Assembly: GCA_030035585.1 (NCBI GenBank)
Contig: CM057462.1
Location: forward strand, 100,895,234 to 100,959,233
Length of the DNA: 64,000 bases
Direction of reading: 5' to 3'
From: Dugong dugon
Lineage: Eukaryota > Chordata > Mammalia > Sirenia > Dugongidae
Shown here piece by piece: positions 42,255 through 54,969 of the stretch. The first letter of the stretch is position 1; each line of letters opens with the position of its first letter. Made by a program: the position numbers and the translations under genes. The notes beneath the pieces are model-generated. The model had not been told where the DNA came from. It searched no databases and saw only the letters and a program-made list of their open reading frames with translations.

Positions 42255-43610
42255 GCTAGCTAGAATATTCCATGTCTCTACGGACTGTGTTTTTCTTTTC
42301 AGCTTCCTTCCTGAAGTTAGAGTTTATGTAGGTGCTCCTCCAATTTCTGTGAAAACACCCTAAAAGAGATTTAATGTCAGGTGTTTCCTTCATTTTCTTT
42401 ATCACCATTAGGCACTGTCCTAGTTAGAGTGACAAATTGACTGTGTAACTGTGCTCAAGTTTTTAGTATCTTTTATAAAGACAGCCCAGAGTAGCTACAA
42501 AGAATACCTTTTTCCACATAATTACTACTGTTGACATGAGACTCAGCACATTTGACAGAGGCAGCTTGCTGTGGTGGCAGGAAGGGTGCCAAGTTATACT
42601 GGAGTTCAGCCTTTCACCTTCACATTAATGCTGCCTTTGGAAGAATGTGTCCTCCACACCCCGCTAAATGTGAGAAAGAAAACGGCTTTGCCTGTGCAGA
42701 ACACTCGATTTGCAGAGACTCTCTGAGGAAAGTATGACAGCCTTGGGCTGGATTTAGGGGTGAGCTGTGCTAACCTGGTTACAGGGTCTTATCTCAGGCT
42801 GATGAGCCCACTGTTCATGAAACCCAGGCCTTCCCCTAAGAGGCAGAAACAGAGGCCAGGGAAGCTGCTGTGACCTTACTGGCAGCAGGGCAAGGCAGTG
42901 GCAGACAATGGCAGCAGCTCAGCTAGGAGTGATGGCATGGCAGCAGTGGGGTGGCTACACCAGCAGCAAGAGAACAGCAGCAGAGGTAGTAACAGCAGCA
43001 GTGCTGACAGCAGAGGCAGTGAGAGACAAAGAAAAAATCCAGCTGAGGTAGTGGATGATGGTGGAGGCAGGGGCCCAAGAAAGGTAGGCTAGAGGACCCA
43101 GTTTTGCAGGATCAAGGCCTGGTAGGCAACACCAAGCAATACCAAGCAGCTGGCCATTAGGGAGTGGTCACCATGTTGATGAGGTAAAGGAGAGAGTTAT
43201 CTAAGCACTAAGTAGGATTGTGATGGGAGGGGTGGTACATACACCTTCTCTGTACTGGTAGACAAGTAGAAAAATAAGAAATGGATGTGGGTGGCTGGAA
43301 TGCTAGAGGACTTGTTTATTCTTCAAAGCAAAGATTACAGTCTTGGTTAAGGAGGGGCCAACTATCATAGAATCACAAATTTTCCTTGTATTAGGGTAAT
43401 GGGTATATGGCAACTGTCAGTGTTGTGGGTTTTTTTCTTCCTCTCACCCATTCTTTGTTGTTACCCATGCATCAAAATTTAAATGTAAATTGAGCTAACA
43501 CGAAAAAGAGCCCTGAAGGTCTTTAGGTTACATACTTTATATCCATTCCAAATGAACTGCTGCCTTTCATTTCTGTAACAAGATCGTTTTCTAGCTGGAT
43601 GGGACGTTCA
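42255..43610. other. Unassigned stretch with a CAG/AGC-rich block
   Basis: Sequence at 42,880-43,040 is rich in CAGCAG/GGCAGC triplets. It opens a 64-codon frame (42,898-43,092) full of S, G, Q and R with no domain. The frame is short and repetitive, and no splice or promoter context is visible, so I do not call a gene. Confidence 0.4.
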
Positions 43611-43617
43611 TGTTCCT

Positions 43618-43815
43618 TAATAGGTGTGAATTCCAGTTCTACTAGTAATTAGCCAACTACCTGACATCTTCTAAACTCCAGTTTCCTCAGCACAAAATTG
43701 AGATTACTTACTCATGTTGCTACTGCGAGGAGTAAATTGCATAATTCCACATAAAGAGCCCAGCACAGAACATGGCATATACTAAGGGCTCAATAAATGT
43801 TAGCTTTATCAACAT
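43618..43815 (+). repeat. MIR SINE, plus strand
   Basis: CTAAACTCCAGTTTCCTCAG and AGGGCTCAATAAATGTTAGC are clear MIR landmarks, including the 3' end. Confidence 0.7.
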
Positions 43816-44580
43816 TGCCTTCACAGCTTTGCTTCTTGTGGTTCAGGCTGTCCTGTCAACATCTGCCGAGTAGATGTTTCACTGCTTACTCCTCCCCAAA
43901 CACCTCCCTCCCCCATCCTTCTTAAAGGGCTTCAGGAGGGAGGATAGTCCTAATTAATCTTCTTTAGGGTCGTTGTCTTCTTTCTCTTTCCTCACCATCC
44001 TAATGCCATTATCTTTCCTACTTCCTCTACTAGTCAGTATTCTTTCCAGCATTTTCTAAATTTATTTTCCCCTTTATCCAATATGTTGACCTTTTCCCCC
44101 AGAAAATCTTCCATAATTTATAGCCTAATTATGTTTAACCATAGTATTACAAATTCATTAATAAAAGAGCTACATTTCCTTCCCACTGTTGTGAATGATA
44201 ATAATTTGGGCGATTTTTTGTGTATTTCTTTCCCAAACGGTGGCACAGTTTTTTAGTGATGCTGTTTCATATACTTTATAGATGTGCATTCAAAGTCATT
44301 TGCTTAGATTTTTTTTTTTTTCTGGAATGTTTCCTGATCATTCTTAATTTTAGATCTAAACAGAATGAGACATCATTTCTGTTTAAAGAAATATTATTTA
44401 CCACAAAAGTAGAGCATGTAACAGCTGGTTGAAAAGAACCCAGAATGAAGAATTATAATATCATGAACAGAAAGATTAATTTTTTTTCTTATTAACTTGC
44501 TTTTGTTTTTGAAACTAGTTTGCATTTCTTCTAAAAGTTGATTTTGGGGGAGAAAGGACTTAAGCTATATTAAAGGTGTC
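43816..44580. other. Unassigned sequence
   Basis: AT-rich, several T-runs (44,310-44,321 and 44,479-44,486). No gene or named repeat. Confidence 0.4.
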
Positions 44581-44584
44581 ATTC

Positions 44585-44800
44585 TAATATTGGAATCATC
44601 TAGATACATTTGGAATTCTGGTTCTACCACTCCTTAAAAGGATGATATTAGGAGATTTTTTTAACCTCCCTGGGTCTCAGTTGTCTCGTCTATAGAATGG
44701 GTATAATTGTACATACCTTGTGAGTTTCTTGTGTTCATTAAATATTTGTAAAAGACAACACAATGCTTCGCACACAGTAAGCATTTGTTGTAACTCTGGA
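44585..44800 (+). repeat. MIR SINE, plus strand
   Basis: ACCTCCCTGGGTCTCAGTTG, AGAATGGGTATAATTGTACA and CACACAGTAAGCATTTGTTG follow the MIR consensus order. Confidence 0.65.
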
Positions 44801-45284
44801 GTGGTTGTGTCAGCCTGGAGTAAATTTTTCTTATTTCACAGTACACCAATAATTTCCCAAGCAGCACACACTAATAGCTACCTTGGGCTGGCATTCCCTG
44901 TAGCTTTGAATTCACTGGAGCCAACCCAGCTACAGCCGTTTGTGAGTTGCATAGCTGAGACTTCACTAATTTAACTGTTTTGCCAATGCCTGGAGGGTTC
45001 CTTATGGAAACTGGGGAATGTGAAGAAGCTTAGCCACAGACAAAACTATGAAGGAGCAAATTCATAGTGTGCAGTGCCTTAGCATTTGCTTTTTCTATAC
45101 CCATTGTTGAAATCTGTCATGTGTCTAGATATGTGTAGCAGCAGCTGTAGTAGATGAAGAGGATGCTGGATCTGGCATTAAATCATTGCATAGACACAGC
45201 TTCAAGCAGAATATGATAGAGACCACCGATAGGTGACGGGGACAGTTCAGGCGAGGAGTTAAGGAGCTCTAACACAGAGCAGTC

Positions 45285-45507
45285 TTTTACTCATTTATTC
45301 ATTCAGTGTTTATTGAGGACCTTCTATGATCTTGGCACTACTGTAGGTGCCTGTGATATGTAAATTAACAAAACAAAGGCAGAACATCCTGCATCATAAG
45401 CTGAAGGTCTAGAAGAACAAAGGCACAATAAAATAGAACAGATACATAATAAAACAGTATGAGAAATATAGGGAGACAGAGTGTGTAAAGAGGGACCTAC
45501 GTGACTC
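45285..45507 (-). repeat. L2-type LINE remnant, minus strand, split by SINE
   Basis: CATTTATTCATTCAGTGTTT, TTGAGGACCTTCTATGATCT and CACTACTGTAGGTGCCTGTG are the complement of L2. It continues after the SINE at 45,735-45,880 (GGAAGGCCTCCTCAAAGGAG) and probably again at 46,555-47,200. Confidence 0.6.
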
Positions 45508-45519
45508 TGTGGGTCATGG

Positions 45520-45733
45520 ACAAAACCAGTTGCTGTTGATTTTGACTCATGGTGTGTCAGACTCACGACCCTTATGTGTCAGAATAGAACCGTGCTGTAT
45601 AGGATTTTCAATGGCTGAGTTTTTGAAAGTAGATCACCAGGCATTTCTTCCAAGGTGCCTTTGGATGGACTTGAACCTCCGATCTTTCTGTTAGTAGCCC
45701 AGTGTGTTAACCTTCGCACCACCCAGGGACTCC
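45520..45733 (-). mobile_element. AfroSINE, minus strand
   Basis: Long variant: CCAGTTGCTGTTGATTTTGA tail complement, GAAAGTAGATCACCAGGCAT middle and CCACCCAGGGACTCCATG head complement. TGGGTCATGGA at about 45,509-45,519 and 45,735-45,745 is the target duplication, inside an L2. Confidence 0.9.
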
Positions 45734-46470
45734 ATGGGTCATGGAAGGCCTCCTCAAAGGAGCGTTTACGTGGAATAGGCAATAGCATGAGGGCAGTGAA
45801 GCTTATTTCAGGGAGGGAAAACAGCATATGAAAAAGCACAGAAGCTAGTGGATCATGGTGAGAATGAGGGCCCATTGTCACCTCTTAAAATGGGTATTTT
45901 TAAAACTATTTGTTCAACATTCATTTCCTGGAGGCAGGGAGAAATTGATTTTTCTATTAAGAAAAATTGTATGCAAAACACATTCACTTAGTAATTCACT
46001 TCAGCTGGGTCAAAGCAGAGTCGATATTATGGAATTATTCAGGAAAATGTTTCCCATTTTCTTCTCTTTTTTTGTGTGCGTATTTTGAACCAATGAACTT
46101 CTTGAGAGGTGTATTAAAAATGCAAAATTTAGATAATAAAATAAATGACTCATCCTTGATAAATAGCCCTGTTGCACATATTATTGTGTTTTAGAAACAG
46201 CTTACTGCCACTTTCAGTTGTTACTCTAGATTTGGTTTGCAGAAATAATAAGTCAGTATGTCTGGAGATGAGGAGAATATTTTTATTTACATTTGAGGGT
46301 GCTGATGCCTTTACCAGGAGCAATACCAGTCTAAATTTTGTCAGTTAAACAAGGAGTTGGAGACCTAAGTTAACAAGCCTGGCATTTCTAACAAGCCTGG
46401 CTCCAATAATGTAAGCACTCCGGCTTATCCAGCCCCTAATCAGGCTTTTAGAGAAGTTCAGGGTGACTGG

Positions 46471-46522
46471 AGCAAAAAAAAAAAAAAAAAAACACAAAAC
46501 AAAACAAAACAAAACAAAAAAA
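46471..46522. repeat. Poly-A and (AAAAC)n repeat
   Basis: An A19 run is followed by about six AAAAC units. It may be the tail of an old retrocopy on the plus strand, but I could not identify a body. Confidence 0.7.
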
Positions 46523-46554
46523 TGCAAGGGGGAGGGTGTGTAAGACAAGGCTGG

Positions 46555-47200
46555 AAAAATAAATAGGACCCAGTTATAAAGGGCCTTGGATTACAGACAT
46601 ACAGGAAGTTTGTGGTTTAACTGTAAGAAACGTGAAACAACTGAAGGTCTGTAAGCAGAGAAATAATATGGTAAAGTTTTAGTTTTAGAGAGATCTCTCT
46701 TGCCACAGTGTATTGGAGGCATTGGAGGAGAGCAAGACTTGAAAAAGAGAGATCCGTCAGCAGGTTGTTGTGATAATCAAGATAAGAAAAGATAGTAGCC
46801 TGAACTAGGGGGATGTCAGTGAGGATGGCAACTAGAGTTTAGAAAGGGTCTTGATACTTGATGCATGGTAACCGGAAGTCTTGGGGCAGGCATTATCAGG
46901 TTAACCTCTTGGCAGGAAACAGCCCCCATCTCCTAGGCTGGAGTTTAGGGGCAGGACTCCAGTCTATGGTCATAGAATTTGAGTGATAAATATGAGATCA
47001 GGTTTAAGTAGGAGGGGTGTTAGAGATTATAAACCTCCAGATGATTAAAACAGGTATCTTGACAGTGGAGTTGACATACAAAGTAGAAACTTTATTTTAG
47101 GAGAAAGGCCATGAGAAAAGAAGAGAGATGTATAGAGAAAGCTTCAGTTCAGTGAGGAGGTGGATATATGAGGGATCTCAGTCTGAGGGTTTTAATAGTC
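46555..47200 (-). repeat. L2-related remnant, minus strand
   Basis: GGCCTTGGATTACAGACATA, GAGAAATAATATGGTAAAGT and GTCAGCAGGTTGTTGTGATA are in the order seen in the complement of old LINE 3' regions. Divergent and without coding potential. Confidence 0.4.
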
Positions 47201-47269
47201 ACACTCTTGTATCAACAGCTAGTTGGAAAGAATTTGAGACACTAGGATGCTAATAGCTGATATTGGCAT

Positions 47270-47878
47270 AATGTTTTACATGTTCAATCTATGCCTCCCT
47301 CTAATTCATTCTCCACACAGCAGCCAGAATTCTTAAATAGAAACCTGATCATTCATTTCCCTGTTTAAAACACTACAGATTTTTATGATAAAGACCAGAA
47401 TCTTTGTTATGGTTTACATGGTCCTGCATATTTAGCCTCGTCTCACCTTCCAGCCACCCCTTAAGGCACTCTCCCTTCAATCTAGGGTTCAGCCACTGGG
47501 GCCCATTTTCAGTTATTTATTTATCTTTTTTGGAAACAAGATTCTGCCTATTTCTAGGCCTTCAGACATGCTTTTCCTCTGCTTCAGAATCTCTTACCTT
47601 TCTTTTCTCTTACTTTTTAAGTTTTAACCTGAACGTTGCCTTCTCAGAAAAATTCCCGTTATATACTCTCATAGCTACCTGAATTTTCTGTTCATAGTCA
47701 TTGTAATTGTAATTAAATAGTAATTTTAGAGATAAGTTTTCTCATGTCTCTGTTGATGAATAGTCTGTAAACTTCATGAAAGGGGGACCATGTTCACTTA
47801 CTTATTATGGTATATCTTGTGCCTAGCAATATATAAGATCATCAAAAATATTTGTTCAATAAATTGTTGAATTTATGG
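47270..47878 (+). repeat. L2 LINE remnant, plus strand
   Basis: A 600-bp L2 3' region: CACAGCAGCCAGAATTCTTA, CATTTCCCTGTTTAAAACAC and ATGGTCCTGCATATTTAGC. It ends in TTTGTTCAATAAATTGTTGA. The 92-codon frame at 47,404-47,682 lies inside it. Confidence 0.7.
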
Positions 47879-48129
47879 AGTATTTTTACGCACCCTAGTC
47901 TATGCCCTAACCCAAAACATTGACTTTCTTTTGGTAGCATTAAAGTCATTAGTGGCGAGAAACAAGCATTTTTGAGTGGGCATTGGACCCTCCCATTATC
48001 CCTTAAATTATATCACTTAGGCAGTTGCCTGCTTTTACTTAATCAGGATGTTGTCTTAGTTGGCCAAAGAGAAAGTAGAACAGAAATGTCCCTAAACTAG
48101 CATGTTGACCATGGGGAATGGAGGGTGAG

Positions 48130-48609
48130 TGTCATGGATTGAATTATGTCCCCCAAAAATGTGTGTATCAGTTTGGCTGGGCCATGATTCCTAGTATTGT
48201 GTTATTTTCCTATCTGTTGTAAATCCTGCCTCTGTAATGTTAATGAGGGAGGATGGGTGGCAGTTGTGTTAGCAAGGCAGGACCTGATCTACAAGACTGG
48301 ATTGTGTCCTGAGGCAATCTCTTGAGATATAAAAGACAGAAGTGAGCAGAGAGACAGCGGGACTTCATACCACCAAGAAAGCAGTTCTGGGAGCAGAGCG
48401 CGTCCTTTGAACTGGGGTCCCTGCACAGAGAAGCTTCTAGTCTGGTGGAACATTGATGAGAAGGCCGACAGAGAGAGAAAGCCTTCACCTGGAGCTGATG
48501 CCCTGAATTTGGACTTTTAGCCTACATTACTGTGAGGAAATAAACTTCTCTTTGTTAAAGCCATCTGCTTGTGGTATTTCTGTTACAGCAACACTAGATG
48601 ACTAAGACA
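48130..48609 (+). mobile_element. Solo MaLR-type LTR, plus strand, with 5-bp duplication
   Basis: TGTCATGGATTGAATTATGT start, GAGATATAAAAGACAG TATA region (about 48,323), AATAAA signal (48,538-48,543) and ACTAAGACA end. The length is 480 bp, TG...CA bounded. GTGAG at 48,125-48,129 and 48,610-48,614 is a perfect 5-bp target duplication. No internal coding region remains, so this is a recombined solo LTR. Confidence 0.9.
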
Positions 48610-48667
48610 GTGAGGAAGTTAGGCCATCTAATCGGAAGCCATGAAATCCCTAACAACAGATATTTCT

Positions 48668-49718
48668 TTTCTTTTCTAAATAATATTTTATTGTGTTTTT
48701 GGTAAAAGTTTGCACAGCACATTAGGTTTCTGTTTAGCAATTTCTATACATATTGTTCAGTGACATTGGTTGTATTTTTTCACAATATGTCAACATTCTC
48801 ATTATTACCATCCTGGTTATCCCATTTCCATTAATCTAGCTTTCCTATCCCCCACCCCCCACCTTCCCATCTTTGCTTTAGGGTAACTGTTGATCTTTTG
48901 GTCTCATATAGATGATTTTTTAAAAGAGCATGGTACTCATAGGTGATATTGTTTGTTTTATGAGCCAATTGGTTATTTAGCTGAAAGGTGACCTCTGGGG
49001 GTGGTTTCAGTTCCAAGTTTAAAGGGTATCTCAGGGCAATAGTCTTGGGAGTTCCTCTAGTCTCTACTGGTCCAGAAAGTCTGGCCTTTTTTAAGAATGT
49101 GAGTTTTGTCATACATTTTTCTCCCATTCTGTCAGGGACCATCTTCTGTGACCCTGACCAGAATGACTGGTTACGGAAGCCGGGCACCATCTAGTTCTTT
49201 TGGTCTTAGGATAGATGAGGCCATGGTTCATGTAGGCTATTAGTCCTATAGACTAGTTTCTTCTTTGGTTTCCTTCTTTCTCTTTTGCTTCAGACAAGTA
49301 TAGACCAATAGTTGTATCTTAGATGGTCATTCGCAAACTTTTAAGACCCCAGACGCTACTCACCAAACTAGGATGTAGAACATAAACTTTATCAACTATG
49401 TTATGCTGATTGACCGAGTTGTCACATGAGACTGTGGTCCTGAGCCTTCAAACCTAGTAAACCAATCCCTCAAGGTATTTGGTTATGTCTAGGAAGTATC
49501 TGTAATTTCACCCCCATGTGTTTTATTATATAGATGAATATATATGCACCACCACACATACATGTATATACATATGCCTACAGATACACATAATCATGCA
49601 CACATATAGACACAATATATCTTCCTATACACGTCTGCATACATATCTACCTATGTAACCACACACATATTTGTTGTTGATGTTGCTATTGTTGCAAAAT
49701 TGTATATTTTGTAGTATA
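48668..49718 (-). mobile_element. 5'-truncated L1, minus strand, with 16-bp duplication
   Basis: The L1 3'UTR and tail start next to 48,668 (complement of an A-rich tail; TTTTGGTAAAAGTTTGCACA). The 5' truncation point is at about 49,718. AACAACAGATATTTCT flanks it at 48,652-48,667 and 49,719-49,734. It belongs to the older 3'UTR type also seen at 7.8 kb. The 119-codon frame at 48,831-49,190 is 3'UTR, not a gene. Confidence 0.9.
49530..49665. repeat. Cryptic TA/CA/CATA-rich simple sequence
   Basis: Irregular ATAC, CATA and ACAC units, for example ACACATACATGTATATACAT. It lies within the truncated L1 and may be an expansion that followed its insertion. Confidence 0.6.
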
Positions 49719-49734
49719 AACAACAGATATTTCT

Positions 49735-51800
49735 AAAAGAAAGGTGCTTGACAGATATTTTGCTAACATGAATTTTTTTTTTTTTTTGAGATATTGTTTG
49801 AAATTCTGAGATGGGATTCTTTTTCTCCTTGAATTTTCCCCTTTTTTATCCTCCATTCAAGCAGGTAGCAGTTTCTGTGCTTCCTTGTCATAGGAAAGGT
49901 TTTTGGCAGGGCTTCTTGGTTTTTGTTTGTCCACTGAGGATAATAGAATTTAAAGAGAATTGGCATCACTGCGCGAAGCTGTGAGAGACAGAAGGTTCCC
50001 TAATGGGAAAAAAAAAAAAAATGCTTTTCCCAGATCTGAGGTGACTAGAGGTCTTTGGGTCCTTGAACAAAGTGGACTTTTACTTCCTCACTGGAAGCTC
50101 TTGGGAAATATCCATGTGGTAAACTAGGTAGACTAGATTCCAGGCTTGGGGTCCCAGTCTTGTTAAAGAGAGAGAACCATACACTAAGCATGGCATGGTA
50201 ATGGCACAGTGGTGGACTTGATGGGATCCTGTGGACCGCATCAAAATCTAATTGTTATCATAATGGACAGATACCTAATGACTGATGTTCTAATTGAGTA
50301 AGACCTCAGAACCTTAGCACAAACCTGGGCTGAGGGAAAAACTGAGAATAACTGAGGTTGAATATGTCACCAACTCGATGGTGCTAGGTACTTCGAATCA
50401 AAATCAGATGCATTATAGACTAGTGATGTCAACTCCATGGACCTCCCTCTGTACCAGATCATAGAGGATCCTTGGTAATGTTTATTATCAATTTAATTCA
50501 TAGAATAATATGTGGTAAATATAGTTGTAAATTGCTTAAATGTAATATTTCTTAGGTTATATGAATACTAACAACAAAATTGTTTTGTAAAATCATTCTA
50601 CATTGAATTACAACATTATTAGTTACAATATTTTCATTAACTTAGTGGAAGCCTTTTTTGATTTTTCTTCTTCTTTTCCTTTAATTACAATTTAATTCTC
50701 AAACAACTTATTGATATAGGTTCACAAACACTACTTACCATAATATTGTAGCTAAAACACCAGAAAGTTTGACAAAATTAGCAACTATAAAAACACTGGA
50801 AGCAATGAAACCAACAGCACATACTTGTAGTGAGTGCAGACGAAACCACGTGATTCAAAGCATCATGGTAATTGGGTAATAATGACAGCTCTGACCAGAG
50901 CGCCTTAGAAAGTTCAAAAAATAAATTAGCATAGGGTTTTAGCCTTGTAGGTATATTGATTCATAGAAGTTGTTTTACAAAAAATGTTTTTGTTGTTATA
51001 ACTAACTACAGGGATATTTTATAAAAATAATAAATTTCTGCTGAAACACTGCACAAAAATCTTATAGACAGTCATTTTGGTGTCACCCCCCTGACAGTGT
51101 TATCTAGTGTGGTCTGCACCCACCCACCCCTTAGTGATGTCACTGTTACAGACAATGATGAAATATGAGTTTGCTTGCTCACTTGACTAAGATTCATACA
51201 TGCTACACTAAGCAAGTGGATAACAACAAAAAAGGTATTACTAGTCTCTTCCTATTTTGAGGGTATAGATCATTTTTATTTAACAATTTTAAAAACTTAG
51301 TTGAGTTAAATATTGCAAAATATTGCAAAGAACACAGCACTGAACTATCTACACTGAAGTAACTGATCTTATCAGTAGACAGCATTAATAGTACCTTGAT
51401 GATAAGAGTAATAAAACATAATTCTAATCCATTTTGATAGTCACATCATGCTGAACATGTCTGCGGGGCTAATCTCTTTATCTGGAACGAAAAAAAAAAA
51501 AATAACACTGAGCACCAGTCTTCTAATAAAGAGTTGATCTATTATCAGCAAAGTGTGATTATCTCTAAAGCACAAAAGTATTACCTTAAACAGAGTAAGG
51601 CAGTTGGATATGTGTTCCCCATCATAAGAGGAAGATACAAACATGACGGCTCTACCATAAGGCATGTTTATGATGGAGTAGCAATACTACCTTGATTGTG
51701 GTGGATAATTGATGACAACCAAAGTGAAATTTGGAAATCAGAATGTTGACTACTTATTTATATGGCTTAATATTGAATCAAGCTTTCTATATTTAATCAT
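49735..51800. other. Unassigned 2-kb stretch
   Basis: No gene, and no repeat I can name with confidence. Homopolymer runs lie at 49,773-49,786 (T) and 50,008-50,020 (A). Short frames are AT-rich and lack domains. Confidence 0.4.
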
Positions 51801-51807
51801 TTTTACT

Positions 51808-52010
51808 CAGTTTATTTACTCATTCATTCAATTTCTTTAAGCAAGCATTTATTGAAAGCTTATTATGGGCTGGGCATTATGCTGGGTGCTGTAGGAGATA
51901 TAGAAATAAACGAGACACAGGATAAGTCCTCAAGGTAATTTTAACCTGGGAAAGTGGTAATACATGAGCACAAATGACTATAACACAAGGCAACAAGTCA
52001 AGTTTTCAAA
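51808..52010 (-). repeat. L2-type remnant, minus strand
   Basis: TTTACTCATTCATTCAATTT, CATTTATTGAAAGCTTATTA and TATGGGCTGGGCATTATGCT match the complement of L2. Confidence 0.6.
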
Positions 52011-53610
52011 ACAGAGGGAAGAATGGTATTCCTTCCTTTCTCCTTTTCCCTTCCCTTCTTTTCTCTTTGTCCTTCCCCTTATCTTTCATTTTCTTTCCAT
52101 CTACACTTGTATACATAATGTGAAAAACTTTGATAAACAGGTAGGAAACACCAGGTTGACAATGTCAGCCTTAGCTACCAACACTGAGTATTGAAATTAA
52201 GGAGTAGCAAATAGAGTGGAATCTGTGAATTTATAGGGAATTAGGTGTCCCAAGGCAAACAGATGTGACTTTTTGCAGGTAAAAAGTCATAGAGAAAGAC
52301 CAAGACAAAGTAAAATGAAGAAATTAGGGCCAGTGGTGGGCTAGAGCCAGCTCACATTCATGAGAGATGCTTGTCAATTATTTAGGAATTTTTCGAGCCA
52401 GTTTTTAAACTATTGGTAGCATGAAATTGGCCATGGTGGGAGTATTTACACCCCAGAAATAGGCAAGTTCTACAAGTCGTGATTTTTTTTTTTTTTTGTT
52501 AAACAGAAAGCTGTTTTACCAGCTCACCAATGGAAATGAAAGCTCCAAGAGTTTTTTTTTTTTTTTTTAACCTTCTTAGTGGGTAAAGTTATGGGTATTC
52601 TGTACGTAAGCTTCTAGAGCATTGAAGGGAGGCAATAACATAGTTGAATTTCAGAGTGTGCAGATCTGCCTGTGGGTCCCAAAGGAAAAAGAAGTTTGCG
52701 AGCTGAAAAGAATGAAGAAGGAGTAGAAAGACTTGCTGATGATACCCAGAAAGTCTATTCTCCACTGCTTTGATTATCAGGACTAAGAGGAAGGACAATT
52801 AAATAACTGGGGAAAGATAATTTTTACTCTGTTTTCCAGCCACTGACAATATTTGCCATGGTGTTTTCTAAGTTTCTTACTGTAGATCTGTGAGAAGGCA
52901 CAGACCATGATTATTATTATATAATTATATAATGTCAAATGGACTTATATAATAAACAATACTTACATTTTGTTTTATTTACTTATTACTACACACTTAT
53001 ACAGATACAGCAATAAACATCTAAATGGTGCAGGAAGGTACAAAAACAAAAATAAAGTTCTTGCTTTCTAAAGTCAGTAAGATGTTTCAGTCTCATCCTG
53101 AATTCTACTGCCCTTGTTAGGGAATCAGTCACACTTCCCAAGGGTCTCTAGTTTCTTTTGTTAAAACTTAGTAATAAAGATCAAATCTAGACACTAGAAG
53201 TAGAGTTCTTATTATTTTGTATGAGAATTGTGGATACAGCATGCTAATGAAGCCACTTGAGTAACAGAGCAAAAAATATCCTTTCATTTCTTTTTAAGCA
53301 AAAGGTAACAATTTATGCTGATACTTTCAATTTAATCGTTTCTGTTTTAACCTTAATATGAGACTATTTAATCTAATTTCTTCTTTCTTCAGTAGCTTTG
53401 ATGTTACATACTGTCATACCAAACAACATTTTGTTTCTCTCATATTTAGAAGTGGTTTTGGTTTTTTTTTTCTTTCTATTTTGTCCCTTTGGCTCAAACA
53501 CTCTAGAGTTGGTTACCAAAAAATTGCCTTTATGCATTTTAGAGGTCAAGCTGTCTTTCCTAAGGAATTTTAAGGCATATATGGCAGAAGACACCTAATA
53601 TTTCATGTGA
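52011..53610. other. Unassigned 1.6-kb stretch
   Basis: Contains T-runs near 52,482-52,497 and 52,551-52,568 and a TTATTATATAATTATATAAT patch at 52,912. No gene or named repeat. Confidence 0.4.
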
Positions 53611-53629
53611 AATTCTATACAATTAGAAA

Positions 53630-53848
53630 ACCAAACCAACAAACAAAAAAAACAAATTTGTTGCTGTCAGTCAATTCCTACGCATAGGGGCCCTATAGGA
53701 GAGAGCAGTACTGTCCCACAGAGTTTCCAAGGCTGTAATTCTTTCGGAAGCAGACTCCACATCTTTCTCCCCTGGAGTGGCTAGTGGGTTCAAACCTCTG
53801 ACCTTTCAGTTAGCAGCTGAGTTCTTAACCACTGTGCCACCAGGGATC
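53630..53848 (-). mobile_element. AfroSINE, minus strand
   Basis: Long variant in minus orientation, with head complement CCACTGTGCCACCAGGGATC. TATACAATTAGAA at about 53,616-53,628 and 53,851-53,863 is the target duplication. Confidence 0.9.
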
Positions 53849-53974
53849 CTTATACAATTAGAAGACACTATTGACTCAAAGGCAACGGGGTAGCAATAAA
53901 GGGGATGTGTTTGAGATTTTGCCTAAAAGTCACCTGCAACTTTTATTTCCATGGACATTTTTGTTTTTTAGGAA

Positions 53975-54338
53975 AGTTTTTTTTTTTTTTTTTTTAATTG
54001 TACTTTAGATGAAGGTTTACAGAACAAACTAGTTTCTCATTAAACAGTATACATATTGTTTTTTATGACATTGGTTAACAATCCCACGACATGCCAACAC
54101 TCTCCCTTCTCCACCTTGGGTTCCCTATCACCAGCTTTCCTGTCCCCTCCTGCCTTCTAGTCCTTGTCCCTGGACTGCTGTGCCCCTTTAGTCTCATTTT
54201 GTTTTATGGGCCTGTCTAATCTTTGGCTGAAGGGTGAACCTTGGGAGTGACTTCATTACTGAGCTAAAAGGGTGTTCAGGGACCATACTCTTGGGGTTTC
54301 TCCAGTCTCTGTCAGGCCAGTAAGTCTGGTCTTTTTTC
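53975..54338 (-). mobile_element. 5'-truncated L1 3' end, minus strand
   Basis: T19-type tail complement, then TTAGATGAAGGTTTACAGAA and the single-module L1 end, stopping after GTAAGTCTGGTCTTTTTT. Length about 360 bp. Confidence 0.8.
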
Positions 54339-54474
54339 CCACAGATACTTTTGTCAGTATTTATCTTCTCCCTCAGACAGCTTTGGAATTGAATTACAGT
54401 GGACGTATTCAAATATTTATTAACTCAATGTAATTGTATCAGTTCAATTTTTCAATTACACAATGTCAAATAAA

Positions 54475-54677
54475 ACCAAACTTCTCGTTGATGAGTCAAT
54501 TCCAACTCATGGCAGCCCTATAGGACAGAGTAGAACTGCCCCATAGGGTTTCCAATGCTGTAATCTTTATGGAAGCAGACTGCCACATCTTTCTCCCACG
54601 GAGTGGCTGGTGGGTTTGGACAAAACAACCTTTCAGTTAGCAGCTAAGGGCTTAACCACTGTGCCTCCAGGGCTCCT
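54475..54677 (-). mobile_element. AfroSINE, minus strand
   Basis: Tail-to-head on the plus strand: GTTGATGAGTCAATTCCAAC, ATGGAAGCAGACTGCCACAT and CCACTGTGCCTCCAGGGCTC. Long variant. The B-box region is damaged (GGGTTTGGACAAAAC). Confidence 0.85.
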
Positions 54678-54969
54678 GGAAAGTTAGATAGTACAACTAA
54701 ATTAAAAATCCAAAAGTGTAAGTGGAACATTTTCTGCAGGTAACGTTTCCTGGTTTCACAAGACAATTTAGAATAGACTATACCTATTGAATTATAACAT
54801 AGTTCATATTCAACTTTATGTTTTAATCATATTTAAATATTTTGTAATCCCTTTACTATTAATTCTAGAAACTTTTGGTCCATTCCTCATGATTTTTATT
54901 TTCACATAAGACAAAAACATTTTTCCAGGTTGATACATGGTTCTTAAGACTATTGGGATCTAACATATT

